Notes: generated from the letters alone by a model not told the origin. A DNA stretch of 64,000 nt from Diphasiastrum complanatum (GCA_029204225.1 CM055111.1:8876864-8940863); one strand, 5' to 3'. Shown: positions 9,487-22,175, counted from the first letter of the stretch. Numbers and translations: made by a program.

Positions 9487-11369
9487 AGGACAAAAAGCCT
9501 TTAATTATGCTGATATTGGTAGGAATCTTTCAGAAAAGAAAAAGTTGTCTATCCTTAATAGCCCTTGTTCTTGTGGTGACTCCTTTTATTCGAAGTTTTG
9601 TGATCATTCTTTAGGTCATATTGTTATTGCAGATACATCAATCCTTCCCTCATCATTTTTGAAAGAGTCATTTTTTAAAGGCACAAATTTCGTCCTCCTC
9701 TTTCAGTAGATGCTTGCTTGTTAAAATCTATAACTACGAGTATTAATAAGTTCTTTTACCATATTGAAGAATCTTTTGGAGTCCATGGTTTGTTATCAGA
9801 ATGGAAAACTAAAGTTCTAAATTACGTAACTTTGAGTTTGAAAAAAGCCTTCATCTGTCCCATCTTCCAATATTGGTACTTCATTTTCTAATGAGGAAGT
9901 TATTCTTCGTAAGTTTCATAGACGTTTTATCATTTCGTATGTGAATAAATGCTCAAACAATTTTGTATTTGTTTGCAAGAAATTCTATTTGGAATCGTTA
10001 TTAAATGAAGTCCATTCTCCAGTAGAAACATATAACGCTTGTTCTCTTTCAACTATGAGTGTAATAAAATATCATCAAGATTTTTGTCATTCTTATAACT
10101 TCAATTGTTACCCAAATCTTCCTTTTCTTTGTGTTGCATGGAAATTTCATAAAGTTCCTAAACGGCCTAGGTTTATTGCAGCAGCCTATAGAACTACATT
10201 GACTGACCTTTCTAAGTGGCTAAGTAGTTGCTTCAAAGCGTTGCTTCCTTCTATTAGTGAGCTTTGGATAAACTTACTTAAGGATGCAGATGTTCTTGTT
10301 AGTTGTAATTGGATTTTAAACAATTCTGTAGGTATTATAGAAGTAATAAAGTTTTTATACTCCTCTCATACTTTAGAAGAAAAGACCCAACGTATGCTTC
10401 TTCAAACCTATGACTTCACAACACTCTACACTAAAATCAATTTGGAAGATTTGAAGTTCCGTGTTAACAAGCTAATTCGAAATGTTTTTAGCAATAAACT
10501 AAAGGACACTCGATGCAAAGCTTTAAAAGTTGAAAAGAGTGCTTTGCATTTTGAGTTTTGTTGGCTTAAGAACAAAAATCAAGATGTCGATTCAAAGAAG
10601 AAAAGAGTTACTAAAATAGTTGATGTTGAAGATGCTTGTTCTTGGCTGCACATTCTCTTGGATAACTTGCATATTTCTCTAGGTGATTCGCTTTTTCAAC
10701 AAACAATAGGTATTCCCATGGGTACTAATTGTGTTGTTCATCTAGCTAACTTTTATCTTTTCTCTTATGAATTTGAATTTATGCAGACATTAATTTCTTG
10801 TGGTGCTTGTCCCCCTTGTTGCATAAATTAACTCATGTTAGAAGATATATTGATAGCTTATTTGTTCCTGATCTTCCTAATTTTGGTAGTTTTTTATATA
10901 CAGACCCTAACGTTTTTGGTGGAGGAATCTATCCTAAAGACTCATGTGAACTTAATCGTACAACTAGTGATGATAAGTGCAATTTTTTAGACCTTTCTAT
11001 AAGCCATGGTAGGTCCGGTTTATTGGTTGATATTTTTGATAAAAGGCTGCAACTAGAATATATTAACTTGAACATAATTTGCATGCCTCATATTTCTTCA
11101 AATATTTAAGATTCTGTTAAATATGGAGTGATCACTTCTCAATTCTATAGGTTTTCTTGTCTTTGTACTAGTAGAGATGCATTTGTAGACTAGTCAAGCA
11201 ATCTAATCATTTTGTTATTCCATAAGGATTACTCGTTTAAGAAAATCATGAGAAAAGTTCGAACTGTTTTAGACTCTTTTGGTTTTATCTTTGGTGTTTC
11301 AACTTATGGTATGTTTAAGATGACTAATCATATCCAGAAAAGTGGGGAGCTAAGGAGCCTGCTTTGTTT
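9487..11369 (+). pseudogene. Penelope-like element (PLE) reverse transcriptase, degraded
   Basis: Upstream frames show NYADIGRNL, then a Cys pair CSC, GHIVIADTSI and FKGTNF. This N-terminal module precedes the reverse transcriptase in a group of elements known mainly from invertebrates. After a frameshift near 9690, NNFVFVCKKFY (the position of the PLE 'DKG' region), WKFHKVPKRPRFIAA, YDFTTLYTKI, QQTIGIPMGTN and LANFYLFSYEFEF follow in the 9941-10831 frame. RYIDSL, IYP, CNFLDLSI and DIFDKR follow in the 10798-11109 frame, and YGVITSQFYRF and KKIMRKVR after a stop. The catalytic YIDD motif is YIDS, so the enzyme should be inactive. The C-terminal GIY-YIG nuclease of canonical Penelope elements is not visible in the next 800 bases. 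The order and motifs fit PLE rather than LINE, copia or gypsy. Confidence 0.8.
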
Positions 11370-11887
11370 CTAGTATTTTGTTTTTGTTTTAGTAACTCAT
11401 ATACACATTATAATCCTAGTTCGTATTTATTTTCGTTTTATGTTTTGTTTTTATTTTATTTTCAATTAGATTTAATTTATAAGTTTTATTTTTGAATCTC
11501 GTTTTATTTGAATTTATTTATTTTTCTTTCTTCTTACTGATTGTCTTTTGCTTCTTAGTCAACAGTGGGTCTACCCAAAAGAACCCGGATTCTTTCGAAA
11601 CCTAGTTAGAAACTTATGCTTGGGTACTGATGAGAAATAAGCAATGCTATTTGGCTAAGATTTTTTGTTTATTGAATTTTTTATTGTTGTTTTGACTTAG
11701 ATCCTTTGACTTTTTGAGTTGCTCGTATATTGTTTCTAAGGTTTACCTTATGACATCACTGACTTCTCTATATAAATTTGTGAAATTGGATATATTCTAG
11801 TTTCACAAATAGATATAAAGGGGTTGGTGCTCCAAAAGGCCTAATGCCCAAGGGAGTTAACGCCCTATGTTGTCGCCATACCAAGAG
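11370..11887. other. T-rich stretch, possible 3' end of the PLE; no gene
   Basis: A strongly T-rich run (about 11370-11540) follows the PLE and contains no coding motif. The following bases up to the gypsy zinc knuckle show nothing recognisable. Confidence 0.35.
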
Positions 11888-13172
11888 AGCAAAAAGAGAG
11901 AATCTATGCTTTGGATGCTTGGGACAACATCAGTGGAAGGAATGTCCAAGTGGAAGAAATCTCGCAAGAAGCTAACCTTGATGTTCTTCATTTGATGAAT
12001 GTTTCTGTGGTGCGGAAGGTGGACACGGCTCCTCCAATGATGTTATCGAAAGTGGCGCATCATGAGTATCAATTTCCTGACACTTTGTTGATAGTTATGC
12101 GTGGAAAGCTTTGTGGGTAGAAGTATTTTAGTTCTATTTGACACTGGGTCCTCGCATAATGTCATAAATTCAACTCTTGTTGAGAAGTTAAAAGCGAGCA
12201 CACAACCATCCAAGTACCAGTACACAGTCGAGATGGTTGATGGAAAGGGTACAGAGATTTGGGACATGAGGGTTGTGAGTATGCCTTTAACTATTCGGAG
12301 TTATTCTGAGGAGTTGGATTTTGAGATAACTCGTTTGGCGCACTTTGATGTCGTTTTGGGGATGTGTTGGCACGCGATGCGGAATCCTTACATAGCCTGG
12401 GATACTCATGTGTATGAGTTTCAACATGGTGGTAAGCTATTCCATTTGTGGTGAGCGGGATGTGCCTCCAGGACCATTGGTCTTAGCTACGCAGTTGCGT
12501 AAGGTAAGTTGTGAAGGTATGTATGCTTGTTTTCTACTGGATATGACTACTAGTACTAGTGAGAGTAGCATGTGGTAGGTGCAAGACAATACTTCAGCTA
12601 ACCTAGACCGTGAAATTAGGAGTGAGTTTGCATATGTATTTATTGATGATTTGCCATTTGCATTACCGCCTAATAGGAATGTTGAACATAAGATTGGGCT
12701 TATTCCCGGATCCTGTCCTGTAAATAGACCACGTTATAGAATGAGTTCGAGAGAGGAAGAGTAGGTGATGAAGATGCTAGAGGACTATCTTGCACATGGG
12801 CAGATTAGGCCTAGCTTCTCACCTTTTGCCTCGTCGATCATTCTAGTAAAAAAGAAGGACAGATCTTGGCGTATGTGTGTGGATATCGAGGCCTTAATAA
12901 GATAATTATTAAGCATTGATATCATATGCCACATAGAGATGATTTGCTTGATGCCCTTTATGGTGCTACTGTATTTAGTAAGATAGACTTGAAGAGTGGG
13001 TATCATCAGGTTAGAGTTCGTTAAGAGGATGTTCATAAAACTGCCTTCCGAACTCGGTTTGGTCACTATGAGTATCTTGTGATGCCATGATATTTTGTTT
13101 AACTAACACCCTAGCTGCATTCATGATGTTGATGAATGATGTACTCAGACCGTATGTGGTTAAGTTTGTTGT
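11888..13172 (+). pseudogene. Ty3/gypsy fragment A: gag zinc knuckle, protease, start of reverse transcriptase
   Basis: A zinc-knuckle-like CFGC...HQWKEC (about 11901-11945) starts the fragment; its spacing is one residue shorter than the usual CX2CX4HX4C. The protease frame at 12101-12454 keeps FDTGSSHNVI, with the catalytic Asp-Thr-Gly intact. The linker (PNRNVEHKIGLIPGSCPVNR, 12579-12764) leads into the reverse transcriptase: VKKKDRSWRMCVD, then [10 protein letters not shown] and FGHYEYLVMP in shifted frames with stops. It ends at MNDVLRPYVVKFVV, just before the YIDD motif, where homology is lost at about 13172. RNase H and integrase are missing. The element is a truncated relic. Confidence 0.85.
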
Positions 13173-13820
13173 AATGAGCACTCAAGTCTACAGCAGCATC
13201 TATGCAAAAAGAAGCATCCATCACAAGAGAAATCAGATCTCAACAAAATCTGATTTTTGGAGGGTGCCAGGATCTGTTTTCTGGAAGTTGACAGTAGGCA
13301 ATCCAAACGTGATCAGATTTGGATTATATTCTGAGGATAGAATCTACAGCTACTTGCTAGAGGATGCAATAGATTTCACCTTGAAATTTGTTGTAGTTTT
13401 TAAGATATTCACACTTCAAGTCAAAATTTTGATTTTCTGGCTAGAATTAACCTTCTAGAGTTAAAGACGTTACAAATTCAAACGGTGGCAGATTTTCCAA
13501 AAGTTGGACTTGGGCAAGCTAATATACAATAGGGCGCTCTAAGAGGAACAAATCTCATAGCGATTGGTGGCCGAAAACGGTGTTGGTGATCATCCGAAGT
13601 TTGGTCAAAATTTTTTATTTTCTTAGAAAAAAGTTGAAAATTGTCAGATCAAATTTGCATGTTGTGACGGCCCAACCACCTGCATTTCCAAACTCTCTTG
13701 CTTTTGTTTTGCATGTCAATGCATGTGGTTATACACTCCTTACATGTGCTAGTAAATCAATTTTTTTGGGCGTTATTAAACACTATTGTCTCTGTTCTAT
13801 TACGCATGCTTAGTTTTATA
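13173..13820. other. Non-coding stretch between two gypsy fragments
   Basis: No known motif is seen. The right half presumably holds the leader of the gypsy gag that follows; neither a primer site nor an LTR was recognised. Confidence 0.35.
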
Positions 13821-15740
13821 GACATGAGTCATACTCTTGTGGATGAACTTGAAGATATAGTCATGTCTAGTTTGCCTCATGGAACTTCTCCTGTAGAAAA
13901 GAGCCAATCAGTTCATCTTTTACCGCCTACTCAAGAACCCTCTTAAAATCCCTCGTTGCACGATGACATGCAGGATGTGGACATGAATGAGGGGGACGAA
14001 AATGAAGAAATACCATTAAAATTTTTTGAGTTTAGGCAGTGGGTAGTAGAAACGTATGATCATCTTAAAAAATTAAAAGAGTCTGTTGAGAAACAAGCCA
14101 ATACCCAGCAAGAGACTAATGAAAGGCTTTCCAGACTTGAAAGACTAGTACGTGATAATGTTCAAAGCCTTAATGCTTTAAAACAAGCTATTTTAACACA
14201 GTACCGAGTGAATTTTGCTATCCACGGTAGTAGTTTACCTGTCCCACCATCACCCCATAAGGTAGTACCTAAAGATTTGTGCCTTCCCACCTTTGGTGGA
14301 GAAGAAAAAGACCATAACCGAGATTCAGTTGTTGCCTTTCTCGTTAAGCATGATGATGCTTTTCAATTAAAAGGAACTCCTGATGAGGATCGACCTTTAG
14401 AGACGAGCATCTCCCTGATGGGAAAAGCCTTCAGGTGGTGGATAAGTCTGCGGGAAAATGGTTTAGAACCAAAGACTTGGGATAGTTTTTAGGATATGTT
14501 CAAGAAAAATTTCATCCCTGAAAATGAAACTGATAGAAACTGGGAAGATTGAAAAACCTATTGTATGGGAAACCATCCTCTCACCCAATATATCGCCAGT
14601 TATCGGGATGCTACCATGAAATTATCTAACTTAGATGATTATAATTAGGTTAGGGGTTTCATTCGGGGTTTGCAAGCCGAATACCAAAAGTATCTTCAGC
14701 CTTTGAGCATGGAGAGAAGAGAAAAATTCCGACATCTAATTCTTTGAACAAAAAGAGATATAGATTGTCGAGAAGTGACAGAGCCAAGAGGGAGCACTTT
14801 TCCTTCATTTGTATGGGAAAAGGTCATAACAAGAGTCAGTGTCCTAAAGTACAACATAAAGGGAACACTGACGAAACTCCCGATAAGAACCAAAATGGTC
14901 CTTTTTAGAAACCGGAGAAGCAAGTTCATACTATCCAAGTTTTGCCTTTGGGACAGTCCCCCAAGGTAAAGTCTGTTCACGTGTCTCATATAAATGAGGC
15001 ATATACCTGTTCAGTTACTGCTAACATTTGGCAACCTGCAGTTGGACCTCATACTATTTTCCGATTGTTAGGAAGTATTAATGGCCAGAAAGTTCGGATA
15101 ATGGTGGACGATGGGGCAACCCACAACTTTCTAAACCATTCTTTGGTGAAGAAGTTGAAGTTAGAGCAAAAACCAAGCAATGGTCAGCGTAAAGATATTT
15201 ATGATACTTTTGTTCCACAAGTTCCCATACAAATCCAAGACTATCAAGATACTTTAGACTTTCAAGTAATGAGCTTGGCCTTGGCAGATGTAATATTTGG
15301 TCATGAATGGTTGTTTATGTTAGAAACTACTGGTGGTCTTGTACGTAGTTATGTTGATAACACTTTGGAGTTTGTTCATAGAGGTCAAAAAGTTAAGTTG
15401 GTTGGAAATGCAAGTGTGCCGGCTTCGCCAGTCGTTTCTTCTGTGCAGTTGAAGAGGGTAGTACGGAAACAAAAAATTGAAAAGGTATTTCTTTGTTTCC
15501 TTACTTCTGAAACTTTTTCAAGTAATACCAGTTTACCTTTTCCATATCCAAAGAAATGTGTTTCTTTTGTTGAGAGAAAAGAGAGAGATGTGAGTTTGCA
15601 AACTATTTTAAATGATTTTAAAGACATCTTTCCTAGCGATTTACCATCCGAGTTACCCCCGAGAAGAGAGGTAGATCATCCCATAGAACTAATACCTGGG
15701 ACTAAACCTGTTAGTAAGCCTCCTTTTGTTTTGAAGGTAC
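13821..15740 (+). pseudogene. Ty3/gypsy fragment B: gag, protease, start of reverse transcriptase
   Basis: Gag begins near 13821 (MSHTLVDELEDIV) and continues, after a stop, in the 13956-14492 frame with a coiled-coil-like stretch (LKKLKESVEKQ...ERLSRLERLV) and the gag core (LPTFGGEEKD, GKAFRWW). The rest of gag runs past several stops (PLTQYIASYRDATMKLSNL, FIRGLQAEYQKYL). A zinc knuckle near 14800 has lost its first Cys (SFIC...GHNKSQC). The protease in 14942-15754 reads MVDDGATHNFL, so Asp-Ser/Thr-Gly has become Asp-Asp-Gly. The linker (FPSDLPSELPPRREVDHPIELIPG) ends at KPPFVLK near 15740, where the element is cut before the reverse-transcriptase core. Confidence 0.85.
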
Positions 15741-16443
15741 AGATTCAACAATAAAGTATCTAGTCCTAAAAAATAAAAATAAATAAATAAATGAAAAATA
15801 AACAAAATACACAAATGCTTCACTCATTTTGCAAAAGTTCAGTTCGGTATTTGTGAGTATTGAACTACGAAAATAATTATAGACACAATCTATGAAACAA
15901 TGTATGTGATATTGGAAGCGAAGACTGTCGCTTCCTTCGTTAAAATGTATGGGTGAAAAAATGTATGAGCGAAAAAAAATGTATCGGCAAAAAATGCAAA
16001 GCTGTCGGGTTTTTTGCATATTTTCACTGTGCTGGTGACATGAAAGCATGATGAAAACAAAGATATGTAACAAAATGATATGTAACATACTAGCAAAATA
16101 ATAATTTTTTTTCGCAAATTCCCCTAAGGTCAAAGATGGAACGAAGGTAAATCCCAAAAAATGCGAAGGTTGAAGTGTCGCAATTTCCATGTTCCAAAAT
16201 GGTGTCGGCTTTTTTGCAGAAATATAGTAGCGAAGGTGTCGCCTTTTTCATACATTTTATGAAGGTAATGGATTGACAACAAAGTGTTGGTTGGATGAAA
16301 TGTGAACAGTGGCACAAATTTCTATAACACATATGGGCAAAGAATGCGAAGGTGCAAGTGTTGCAAATTCCACAAACTTCGGTAGAAATTATTGGACCAA
16401 AGATGACGAGTTTTTAGAAACTGGATAAAATGTGAATAGTATC
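15741..16443. other. A-rich stretch with short repeated phrases, no gene
   Basis: The sequence contains repeated words such as GAAAAAATGTATG (about 15950-15990) and GCGAAGGTG...GTGTCGC (about 16160-16250 and 16340-16365). On the minus strand it follows the integrase of fragment C, so it may be that element's 3' untranslated region or LTR. Confidence 0.35.
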
Positions 16444-17804
16444 GGAAATTAGTCATAGTAGCGCTTCACCCTTGAGCCATTTACTTGAGTATCAAGTAAA
16501 TGTCCTTCAAGATCGGCTAACTGAAGTGCTCCATTGTTAAAAACTTCCATGACTTTGTTTTTTAAAAATGAATTGGTCGAAATTTATTTTCTTTTATTCT
16601 GAACTCGTTCAGTCTTGATTAATGAAAGATGACGATCCTCCTCCAGTTGCGTCAAAGATATCATTCGCTCCCGGAGACTATCGTGTTCATCCATTCGCTC
16701 TTGATTACTAATGCAAAACGTCAGAACTTCGAATTCTATTGGTAATATGGGATGCATTCCATACACAAGATAGTATGGAGTTTATCTAGTTGTGATCTTT
16801 TCAGCAGTTCTGTATGCCCATAAGACAGATGGTAACTTCTGATCCCAATCAAAAGAATGCATTTCCGTTACTTTATTCAAAATTGTACACAAAATTCTGT
16901 TTGCCCACTCCGTAAGCCCATTCGCCTTTGGACTATATGGAGTGGTTTGGCGATGCGTAATAGAAAAGTATGACAACATGGCCTCCATGGTCTGATTCAG
17001 GAAATGGGTTCCCCTATCACTAACGAGTTCTAAGGGACATCCATATCATCTGATAATGTTTTGGAATAAAAACTTTGCTATAGTCTTAGCATCATTTTAA
17101 ACTATAGCTTCGGCCCCTACCATCTTGGTAGCATAGTCCGTGGCAACGAGAATGTAACGTTGACAAGTTTACGGGTGATCAACTTGATAGGCCCTACAAA
17201 ATCTATCCCCCACTTCTCAAAAGGTGCTAAGGGAATAATTGGAGTAAGCGGCCAATGCGTCGCGAAGCTGGATTTCCCCATCCTCTGACATGCATTACAT
17301 TTTTGAATGAATATTTTAACATCTCTATTTACGGTAGGCCACCAATATTTAGCATTAAGGATCTTTATTGTAGTATTTTTAAAAGCATACTGACCCCCCG
17401 AATCTTCCTCGTGTAATGCACTTATTATAGCGGTCATCTCTGTTGGTTCTAAACATCGGCGGAGACTATTGTCAGCTCCTAATTTATACAATATTCTATT
17501 TATAATTGTATAAGGTCCTACTTTTAAAAGGAAAACAGTTTTTTGCTGTTTATTAAAATGTTCAGGATAAATCTGGTCCTGTAAAAAATTAATAATGTCT
17601 ATATAAATTGATGTTTCCGATTGAATACACATTATATGATCAACCGGAAATTCATCAAAAATGGATTCAAACCGATTTTTTGTTTGGAGGCGGGATATAT
17701 AATCAGCATTTTGATGATCCTTGCCTCTTCTTAATTCTATTTCATAATTAAACTCATCTAATAACAATACCCATCTAGCTACCATCTTTACCTCTTTCAC
17801 CGCA
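16444..17804 (-). pseudogene. Ty3/gypsy fragment C: RNase H end and integrase, minus strand
   Basis: Read leftwards from 17804, the frame opens with the end of RNase H (ARWVLLLDEFNYEIELRRGK, NADYISRL). The integrase zinc finger follows (HEEDSGGQ...YWWP...CNACQRMGK), then the first catalytic Asp in WGIDFVGPI. After a shift come the second Asp in LVSDRGTHF, the third acidic site in ANGLTEWANR, and GMHPILPIEFEV. The C-terminal end has the NGALQLADLEGH and VNGSRVKRY pattern near 16500. Stops occur at several places. No chromodomain is seen, so this belongs to a lineage different from the elements near 51-58 kb. The right edge abuts an oppositely oriented copia. Confidence 0.85.
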
Positions 17805-18797
17805 AATTCAAATGTGCACCTAAAACCAAAGGGGCCAAGCTATGTTATAATAGCACTATATGTTGATGATTCCCTAATCATCAGCAATTCAAATCAATTG
17901 TTTCAAGAGACCAAGTCCTTACTCTCATCACATTTTGAGATGACTGATTTAGGTCTAGTCCATTACCTACTTGGAATGGAGATTCACAGAGATCGCGGAG
18001 CACAAGGATCACCATAAGCCAACAATCCTACTTACTTGTACTTGGAAGATACGGCATGGAGGATTGCAAGCCCATAAACTATGGATCCAGGATGCAAGTT
18101 GTCCAAAGACATGTGCCCCAGAACAAAGGCAGATCAGCAAGAAATGTGCAAGTACCCTTATCAGTTTATCATAGGTTCTCTCATGTACTCTATGATTTGC
18201 ACACGATCTGATCTAGCATATGCTATAAGCACACTGTCATAATTCATGTCCAATCCAGGCCTACAACACTGGAAAGCTCTACAAAGAGTTCTGAAGTACA
18301 TTCAAGACTCAAAGCACTATGCCTTGAGTTATAACGGAAATACAAAAACTGCACTCTCTTTAATTACTTATTCAGACTCAGATTGGGCAGGAGACGTGGA
18401 TACCATAAAATCCACATCAGGCTACATTTGTTTCCTTGCAGGAGGACCCATCTCATGGAACAGTAGAAAGTAGAAATGCATTTTTCTGTCCTCCACAGAA
18501 TCTGAATTTGTCGTAGCTACATCAGCAGTGAAGGAGATTTTATGGCTTAGAAGACTACTACAGGATCTGAGATTCCCACAGTTTGGTCCAACTATACCGT
18601 ACGACAATCTGAGTTGTATAGCTCTGTCGTTGAACTGACGAACTCACACAAAGACCAAACATATAGAGGTTCAACTTCATTTTTCTCAAAGAAAAGGTTT
18701 AGAACGAAGACGTTGCACTAAGTTACTATCACATAGACAATACATTGGCTGACATTCTGACAAAACCATTCTACACTTGTGGAATCTTCAATGGCAA
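17805..18797 (+). pseudogene. Ty1/copia fragment: end of reverse transcriptase and RNase H
   Basis: The fragment starts abruptly at ALYVDDSLIIS, the catalytic YVDD box, then MTDLGLVHYLLGMEI. After frame changes come GSLMYSMICTRSDLAYAIS, WKALQRVLKYI and the RNase H catalytic region YSDSDWAGDVD. STSGYICFLAGGPISWNSRK, STESEFVVA and the copia terminal motif LADILTKPF (about 18748-18775) follow. Several stops break it. Everything 5' of the YVDD box is missing, and the left edge meets antisense gypsy fragment C at about 17804. Confidence 0.85.
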
Positions 18798-19805
<1,008 letters not shown>

Positions 19806-19817
19806 TGGTTATCAGAG
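19806..19817 (+). promoter_or_regulatory. Primer-binding-site-like motif
   Basis: TGGTTATCAGAG directly follows the CA end of the preceding LTR. It is one inserted base away from the common TGGTATCAGAG initiator-tRNA-Met site. Confidence 0.5.
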
Positions 19818-21935
19818 ATAGAGGATCGCATGGCTATCCAAGACGCCTAATGCTTTGCAATCCTACTATTACAACAATCTCAGACTCCTAATTTGATAAC
19901 CCAAGAGGACAACAAGATTTTGATTCCATTCTCTAATCAGTCATCGTTCCTAAAATACGCAGTTACTACTATGTTTACAATTGTTTTTCTTTACTGTTGG
20001 TGGACACATCGTTTACATCGTAATCGTCTCTCGTGTTCTGCTACCGTCACGGCTCTGCTGTAGTCGTTGACCATTCGAACGAGTTCAACAATTGCTGAAC
20101 CAACTAGCTGCAATAGGTTCCCCTATCTCAGAAGAAGACTCTACCATGTCTCTTCTTGCCAGTCTTCCATCCTCCTACAATAATTTAGTGTTGCTTCTGA
20201 GCAATACCCCTGCGTTGTCTCTCCAAAAATTGATAGCAAGTTTGTTGTAGGAAGAAGTTAGGAGGAAAATCTTGTCCACATCTACGAGTACCAAATCCAT
20301 GGCACTCTATTCAAACAAGTAGAAATCCAAGAAGAAGAAAGGCTTCAAGGATAAGAAGACAAAGGCAGAACAGCCAACATCATTATAACCACAACAGCAA
20401 TAGCACAGTCACTTATCGTCCAAGATGTGAGAAATTGACAAAAATCTAGCTTGGTATTTTTTATGATAGAAGTTTGTAAGTGAATCTCACATGTGTGGAG
20501 GATGTTTCCACGTGTGGAAAATTGTAAAGTAAATAAAAAAATTTTGATATAGGGGTCTGTTAGAATTTCATAGACAAGCATTTAGGTGTAGGATGTTGAT
20601 AGGGTCAAATTTGGCATAGATGGCAAATTATCCATTTCCACTTGTAATGCCACTATTGAGCCAAAATAGAGTAGGAGGCCAAACTCATGCCAATTAATGA
20701 TTTTGTTTGATGAAGTTTAAGAGGTCCAATAGGATTTAGAGGTGGAACCATGAGTGGTCAAATAGAATTTGAGGTTTGCTTGAAAATGGGTTAGTAGAAT
20801 CTAGAGGTGCATGGATCAATGGTCCAATAGGATTAAGAGGTGGCAAAGTGTGGTCCAATCATAATTAGGCATAGTGGTAGCTTGTGGATCTACTAGTATC
20901 ATTGTACTCCTCATTTTGGATCTAATTGATTTGGTGATTATGTGGATTTTGAGTGTTATTGGATTTCTAGCTTTCTCTCTCTACCCGAGAGCTCATGATG
21001 GTTTTTCTCTCTCTACCCGAGGAGAGCAGCTTGTTTTTACTTAGAATAATTTCTTAATACTTCCCACACATGTGAGTGAGAGTTGGAAGTGATTGAATGC
21101 ATGTAGTAGTGTGTTTTTGCCATAGGATCTAAGATTGATCTTGAATCTCAATCTAGTCTTGATCTTGGTGCATCTACACACCTTAGGAGATCACAAGTAC
21201 ATGTTGTGGACAATCCACACATGTGAAATCAACACAATACCAAGCTATTTTGTAGATATTGCAAAAGAACCAACCACGACATCAAGCATTGTCGCATCCT
21301 CAAGCACAATGAAGCATAGAAGAAGATGTAGCAGCACCAAGGAGGCAACTCTAACATAGTCCGAGGATCTCAAGATGAAGAAAAGACGTTGATGGTACAA
21401 GATCAATCCAGTAAAGATGCCCATCAATGGTATCTTGATTCAGAAGCTCCATGTCTCTTCTTGCTAGTTTTCCATCCTCCTACAATAATTAGTGTTGCTT
21501 CTGAGCAATACCCATGTGTTGTCTCTCCAAAAATTGATAGCAAGTTTGTTGCAAGAAGAAGTTAAAAGGAAAAGCTTGTCCACATCTACAAGTACCAAAT
21601 CCATGGCACTCTATTCAAACAAGCAACAATCCAAGAAGAAGAGAGACTTCAAGGATAAGAAGACAAAGGCAGAACAGCCAACATCATTACAACCACAACA
21701 ATAATAGCATAGTCACTCATCGTCCAAGACCAAGCTATTTTGCAGATATTGCAAAAGAACCAACTGTGACATCAAGGACTATCGCAACCTCAAGCACAAT
21801 TAAGCAAAGAAGAAGATGCAACAACACCAAATAGGCAAATCTGAGACAGTCAGAGGATCTCAAGATGAAGAGAAGATGTTGATGGTACAAGAAGATCAAT
21901 CCAATAGAGATGCCCATCAATGGTATCTCGATTCA
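19818..21935 (+). pseudogene. Ty1/copia gag with internal tandem duplication, split by a solo LTR
   Basis: From about 20100 the frames read ISEEDSTMSLLASLPSSY, LQKLIASLL, a Lys-rich STKSMALYSNK...KKKGFKDKKTKAEQ, and the zinc knuckle CRYCKRTNHDIKHC. They end at QWYLDS, the start of the protease. The knuckle is intact in the copy at ~21248-21295, but His and the last Cys are lost in the copy at ~21735-21780. The segment from CATGTCTCTTCTTGC to GATTCAG occurs twice: 20143-21446 (interrupted by the 20426-21234 insertion) and 21449-21935. Stops are present in all parts. Confidence 0.75.
20426..21234 (+). mobile_element. Solo LTR inserted in the copia gag
   Basis: Comparison with the uninterrupted duplicate at 21449-21935 shows an ~809-base insertion. 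It begins TGTGAGAAATTG and ends GAAATCAACA, that is TG...CA. It is flanked by CAAGA on the left (20421-20425) and CAATA on the right (21235-21239), a 5-base target duplication with one difference. It contains CTCTCTACCCGAG and CTTAGGAGATCACA phrases that also occur in the LTR split at 40063-40148 and 46811-47510, so both belong to one LTR family. Confidence 0.85.
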
Positions 21936-21937
21936 GG

Positions 21938-21958
21938 TTTAGTGTTTAGGGTTTAGGG
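21938..21958. repeat. Short telomere-like tract (TTTAGTG TTTAGGG TTTAGGG)
   Basis: Two perfect and one imperfect copy of the plant telomere heptamer sit exactly at the breakpoint between the copia gag duplication and the leader of the next copia. Confidence 0.7.
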
Positions 21959-21987
21959 TTCGCAATCAATCGTAGACCACGCAGAAG

Positions 21988-21999
21988 TGGTATCAGAGC
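21988..21999 (+). promoter_or_regulatory. Primer-binding site (initiator tRNA-Met type) of copia B
   Basis: TGGTATCAGAGC is the standard plant LTR-retrotransposon primer site. It lies 177 bases upstream of the copia gag start at 22176. Confidence 0.85.
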
Positions 22000-22175
22000 T
22001 TTGGTTCAGTGGATTACTAGAGTCCAAAATCTTTTTCCAAAAGCTATTATAAGTTATTTGTGTATAATTTCAATCACCAGTACCAGGATAGGTGATATCC
22101 AAGGAAGGCTATTTCTAGATAGATCTGATTGTTAAACTAAAATTAGGCTGTTGGGAGTTGTTCTAGATCAGTACA

